Source of the DNA: Flavobacteriaceae bacterium
GTDB lineage: Bacteria > Bacteroidota > Bacteroidia > Flavobacteriales > Flavobacteriaceae
NCBI GenBank assembly: GCA_023301205.1
Contig: JALZVC010000068.1
Span: 1 to 8,970, forward strand
Direction of reading: 5' to 3'
Length of the DNA: 8,970 nucleotides
Both the position numbers and the translations under genes were made by a program. Below the pieces are notes generated by a model, which was not told where the DNA came from, ran no database searches, and was given only the letters and a program-made list of their open reading frames with translations. Of the stretch, positions 6,624 to 8,970 are shown in pieces; the stretch's first letter is position 1, and each line of letters starts with the position of its first letter.

Positions 6624-7709
6624 TTAGTCAAAATAACTAAACGTCGCTCCATCTTCAATTTTTAGTAGTGTCTCATAAATAAGCTTAATCACATTTTCTA
6701 CATCATCACGATGCACCATTTCGACAGTAGTATGCATATAGCGCAATGGCAATGAGATTAGGGCAGAGGCTACACCGCTTCCGCTATAAGCAAATGCATC
6801 AGTGTCTGTTCCTGTAGCACGCGATAAAGCTGCGCGCTGAAAAGGTATCTTATTTTTATCTGCGGTCTCCGTAATAAGATCACGCAATTTTTGTTGTACC
6901 GCAGGAGCATAAGCTATTACTGGCCCAGCACCTATTTCCACAAGGCCTTGCTTTTTTGCGTCAATCATTGGGGTAGTGGTATCGTGTGTTACATCAGTAA
7001 CGATAGCGGCATTAGGTTTAATACGTTCTGCAATCATTTGCGCTCCTCTTAGTCCAATTTCCTCTTGTACACTATTTGTTATGTATAAGCCAAAAGGTAG
7101 TTTCTTCTTATTCTCTTTTAATAATCTTGCTACTTCAGCAATCATAAATCCACCCATACGGTTATCTAATGCGCGACACACAAATTTATCCTTATTTAAT
7201 ACGTGAAACTCATCTGGATAAGTAATTACGCAACCTATGTGGACTCCCATCTTTTCTACATCTTCCTTATTTGAAGCACCTACATCGATAAAAATATTGT
7301 CTGGCTTAGGTGGTTCTTCCTTTGCTTTGTTTCTTGTATGAATGGCTGGCCATCCAAAAACACCTTTAACAATACCTTTTTTGGTATGGATGTTTACAAT
7401 TTTGGACGGTGCAATTTGATGATCACTACCACCGTTTCTAACCACATATATGAGTCCGTTGTCGCTAATGTAATTTACATACCACGAGATTTCATCTGCG
7501 TGCCCTTCTATTACAACCTTATATTTTGCCTTTGGGTTAATTACCCCAACGGCAGTTCCATAAGTGTCAGTAATAAACTCATCTACATAAGGTTTTAGAT
7601 AATCCATCCATACTTTTTGTCCATCCCATTCGTAACCGGTTGGTGAGGCAGTGTTAAGATATTCTTCTAAAAAAGAAAGCGATTTTTTGTTCAATATTGT
7701 TTTGGCCAT
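6624..7709 (-). CDS. M42-family zinc aminopeptidase (TET/glutamyl aminopeptidase-like)
   Basis: The 361 residues match the usual length for MEROPS family M42, and the dinuclear metal site is intact. His70 and Asp72 lie in EGHADEISW; the bridging Asp182 is in ALDNRMGG. Glu216 (general base) and Glu217 (ligand) are in VQEEIGLRGA, Asp239 is in VTDVTHD, and His326 is in RYMHTTVE. The sequence ATGTDTDAFAYSGSG at 298-312 is another family signature. M42 enzymes form large tetrahedral dodecamers that trim N-terminal residues from peptides released by cytoplasmic proteolysis. No signal peptide is present, which agrees with a cytoplasmic role. The ATG at 7709-7707 is the natural start, as MAKTILNKKSLSFLEEYL leads straight into the family's first helix. 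It is transcribed divergently from the DUF4294 gene. Only a weak -7-like element (TAATTTTA, 7733-7740) is visible upstream. Confidence 0.95.
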   Translation of the reverse strand: MAKTILNKKSLSFLEEYLNTASPTGYEWDGQKVWMDYLKPYVDEFITDTYGTAVGVINPKAKYKVVIEGHADEISWYVNYISDNGLIYVVRNGGSDHQIAPSKIVNIHTKKGIVKGVFGWPAIHTRNKAKEEPPKPDNIFIDVGASNKEDVEKMGVHIGCVITYPDEFHVLNKDKFVCRALDNRMGGFMIAEVARLLKENKKKLPFGLYITNSVQEEIGLRGAQMIAERIKPNAAIVTDVTHDTTTPMIDAKKQGLVEIGAGPVIAYAPAVQQKLRDLITETADKNKIPFQRAALSRATGTDTDAFAYSGSGVASALISLPLRYMHTTVEMVHRDDVENVIKLIYETLLKIEDGATFSYFD

Positions 7710-7755
7710 AAGAGCTTATTTTTTGTTTTCAGTAAAATTAGCGATTTATTAGAAG

Positions 7756-7783
7756 TTTGCCCAATACAATTTATTTAATTTTG
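7756..7783 (+). promoter_or_regulatory. Promoter of the DUF4294 gene
   Basis: TTTG at 7756-7759 and TAATTTTG at 7776-7783 (exact TAnnTTTG) are separated by 16 bp, close to the usual Bacteroidota spacing. The predicted transcript would have a leader of about 35-40 nt before the GTG. Confidence 0.5.
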
Positions 7784-7825
7784 GAACGATTTTAGTATAA
7801 CAGAATAATATCAAGTAGATACCTA

Positions 7826-8524
7826 GTGAGAGAAATACTTAAATATATAGTATGTAGTATTTTCATTTTTTCAAGTCTTACTATTTCAGCTCAAGAAAAG
7901 GAGTTGTTTATTGAGAAGGAAAATGATAGCACAGAAACCTTTTATTACATTATAAAGGGCGATACCATACCTAGAGAATTTATTGATCTAGAAGAGGTGG
8001 TACTGCTCAATAAACGATCTTTTAAAAATAAAGAAGAGCGCAGACGCTATTTAATCTTACGTCGTAAAACGCGTAAGGTGTATCCTTATGCTAAACTGGC
8101 AGCAGAGCGCTTAAATACTATGTATGCTAGACTAGAGCAAATTGATAATAAACGAAATAGAAAAAAGTACACAAAGCGCATCCAAAAATATATAGAAGAA
8201 GAGTTTTCAGAAAAACTTAAGAAGCTAACCCGTACAGAGGGGCAAATACTAGTAAAGCTTATTCATAGACAGACAGGTATTACCGCATTTGAACTTGTGA
8301 AGGACCTTCGAACAGGCTGGCGCGCATTCTGGTATAATGCCACGGCAAACATGTTTGATATATCTATTAAGCAAGAATACAAGCCTTTTGAGGTAGAAGA
8401 AGACTATTTAATAGAGGATATATTAGAACGAAGTTTTCAAAGTAGCTTATTAGAACGCAAAAAACCAGCATTTGCTATAGACTTTTTTGACCTCCAAACA
8501 CACTGGAACAATGTGTCAAAATAA
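7826..8524 (+). CDS. Secreted DUF4294 family protein
   Basis: The 232-residue protein starts at GTG (7826-7828). An in-frame TAG lies at 7793-7795 with no ATG between, and the first internal Met is at residue 99, beyond the signal peptide. Residues 1-22 form a Sec signal peptide ending in ISAQ, so the mature protein is periplasmic or envelope-associated. The mature protein has a short acidic N-terminal stretch, then a very basic helical region (ERRRYLILRRKTRKVYPYAK, 71-90, onward to about 135). The most conserved block covers about 138-190: EGQILVKLIHRQTG, FELVKDLRTGWRAFWYN and ISIKQEYKP. This matches DUF4294, a family I know only from Bacteroidota and without an established function. No catalytic residues stand out. 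Its position opposite an M42 peptidase does not reveal its role. Confidence 0.85.
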   Translation: MREILKYIVCSIFIFSSLTISAQEKELFIEKENDSTETFYYIIKGDTIPREFIDLEEVVLLNKRSFKNKEERRRYLILRRKTRKVYPYAKLAAERLNTMYARLEQIDNKRNRKKYTKRIQKYIEEEFSEKLKKLTRTEGQILVKLIHRQTGITAFELVKDLRTGWRAFWYNATANMFDISIKQEYKPFEVEEDYLIEDILERSFQSSLLERKKPAFAIDFFDLQTHWNNVSK

Positions 8525-8805
8525 ATTAGAATAGTAATTATTTGTGTAGGTTCTTAAAATATAGTAATTAAGTTGTTTGCTCTTATATTTTATACCTGCC
8601 ATATTTCTATTTAAATCTGCAGTTATGGTGTTTCATTTTTCTAAAATTAGCAAAATGATCTGGCTTTCCGCTATATTTTTTTGCAGAAAATGCAAAAAAG
8701 GATACCGCTGCAATCCTTAACACAAAAATAATTTTACTGTAAATATAAGATAAGCAACACGTTGAGGTTAAACTTTATTTTTTTGATTAAAAAGGTTGAT
8801 TTTTG
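8525..8805. other. Intergenic region upstream of the tandem promoters
   Basis: AT-rich DNA without a convincing gene. A 10-mer, ATAGTAATTA, occurs at 8531-8540 and 8561-8570. A hairpin with 9-bp arms, TTTTTTGCA (8677-8685) and TGCAAAAAA (8691-8699), is followed at once by a second one, AAGGAT (8698-8703) and ATCCTT (8713-8718). Neither has a terminator-like U-tail in the plus direction. A short minus-strand open frame is at 8607-8723. No clear terminator for the DUF4294 gene is seen. Confidence 0.5.
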
Positions 8806-8838
8806 TTTGGCAGTAACATTTAAAAGATAGTATATTTG
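8806..8838 (+). promoter_or_regulatory. Upstream promoter (P1) of a putative stable-RNA operon
   Basis: TTTG at 8806-8809 and an exact -7 box TATATTTG at 8831-8838 are spaced by 21 bp. Transcription should start within the following CAGCCGCTAAG segment. No protein start follows closely. Confidence 0.6.
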
Positions 8839-8853
8839 CAGCCGCTAAGAAAA
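8831..8853 (+). repeat. Direct repeat copy 1: -7 box plus initial transcribed sequence
   Basis: These 23 bp are identical to 8946-8968. The unit covers the -7 box TATATTTG and then CAGCCGCTAAGAAAA. The copies are 115 bp apart, and neighbouring sequence is not conserved between them. Confidence 0.9.
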
Positions 8854-8884
8854 GCAACAGTGTTTGTTATAACGAAGCAGAAAA

Positions 8885-8896
8885 GTTCTTTTAAAA
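8885..8896 (+). promoter_or_regulatory. boxA-like antitermination element in the leader
   Basis: GTTCTTTTAAAA lies about 45 nt into the P1 transcript and resembles rRNA leader boxA (TGCTCTTTAACA in E. coli), where NusB/NusE bind to prevent Rho-dependent termination. The match is partial and in AT-rich DNA, so this is suggestive only. Confidence 0.3.
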
Positions 8897-8923
8897 TTTA
8901 TTGAATTATTTTTTCACAAAAGG

Positions 8924-8953
8924 TTGTTGTTTACAAAAACAGTATTATATTTG
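8924..8953 (+). promoter_or_regulatory. Downstream promoter (P2) of the putative stable-RNA operon
   Basis: TTG at 8924-8926 and an exact -7 box TATATTTG at 8946-8953 are 19 bp apart. The transcript would begin in the same CAGCCGCTAAG sequence as P1 and leave the window after about 10 nt, so its gene lies beyond the right edge. Confidence 0.62.
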
Positions 8954-8968
8954 CAGCCGCTAAGAAAA
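8946..8968 (+). repeat. Direct repeat copy 2: -7 box plus initial transcribed sequence
   Basis: Identical over 23 bp to 8831-8853, covering the -7 box and the first transcribed bases of P2. Confidence 0.9.
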
Positions 8969-8970
8969 TT

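Noticed and set aside
6976..7598. Two plus-strand open frames (6976-7206 and 7338-7598)
   Set aside because: They are antisense to the M42 peptidase, which has every catalytic residue intact.
8531..8570. Repeated 10-mer ATAGTAATTA, considered as start of a repeat array
   Set aside because: Only two copies in very AT-rich DNA, with no third unit or conserved spacer; not a CRISPR and probably chance.

Overview
The window reads as chromosome of a member of the Bacteroidota, most likely a marine-type Flavobacteriaceae. The support is AT-rich DNA, TAnnTTTG-type promoter boxes with almost no Shine-Dalgarno signals, a type IX secretion (T9SS) sorting domain, a DUF4294 protein and several lineage-typical gene families. 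The genus cannot be fixed from the sequence.

Layout, left to right. Positions 1-2160 hold a tight minus-strand run. A LOG/TIGR00730 Rossmann-fold protein (1471-2160) is followed after 15 bp by a secreted endonuclease/exonuclease/phosphatase-fold protein with a C-terminal sorting domain (211-1455). Its stop codon directly abuts the start of a secreted, probably M1-aminopeptidase-like protein cut by the left edge (1-210). A 188-bp gap (2161-2348) contains what looks like a short fossil of a T9SS cargo gene. Next comes a two-gene minus-strand acylation cassette: an MBOAT membrane O-acyltransferase (3283-4716) and an overlapping SGNH-like membrane-anchored partner (2349-3323). Together they probably O-acylate an exported glycan. 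Upstream of that lies a surface-type lipoprotein of unknown function (4791-6248), closed by a strong intrinsic terminator whose U-tract overlaps the -7 box of the MBOAT promoter.

After a 375-bp intergenic stretch come an M42 zinc aminopeptidase (6624-7709, minus) and, divergently, a secreted DUF4294 protein with a GTG start (7826-8524, plus). The last 446 bp carry no convincing protein gene. They end in two Bacteroidota-type promoters on the plus strand, 115 bp apart, each followed by the same transcribed-start sequence. This looks like the P1/P2 promoter region of a stable-RNA operon (rRNA or tRNA) beginning just beyond the right edge.

I see no CRISPR array, insertion sequence, phage gene or defence system. 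Most of the window is ordinary core and envelope genome content. The items most worth a second look are the tandem stable-RNA promoters, the terminator/promoter overlap, the SGNH partner with an apparently altered catalytic site, the T9SS gene fossil and the unclassified lipoprotein.
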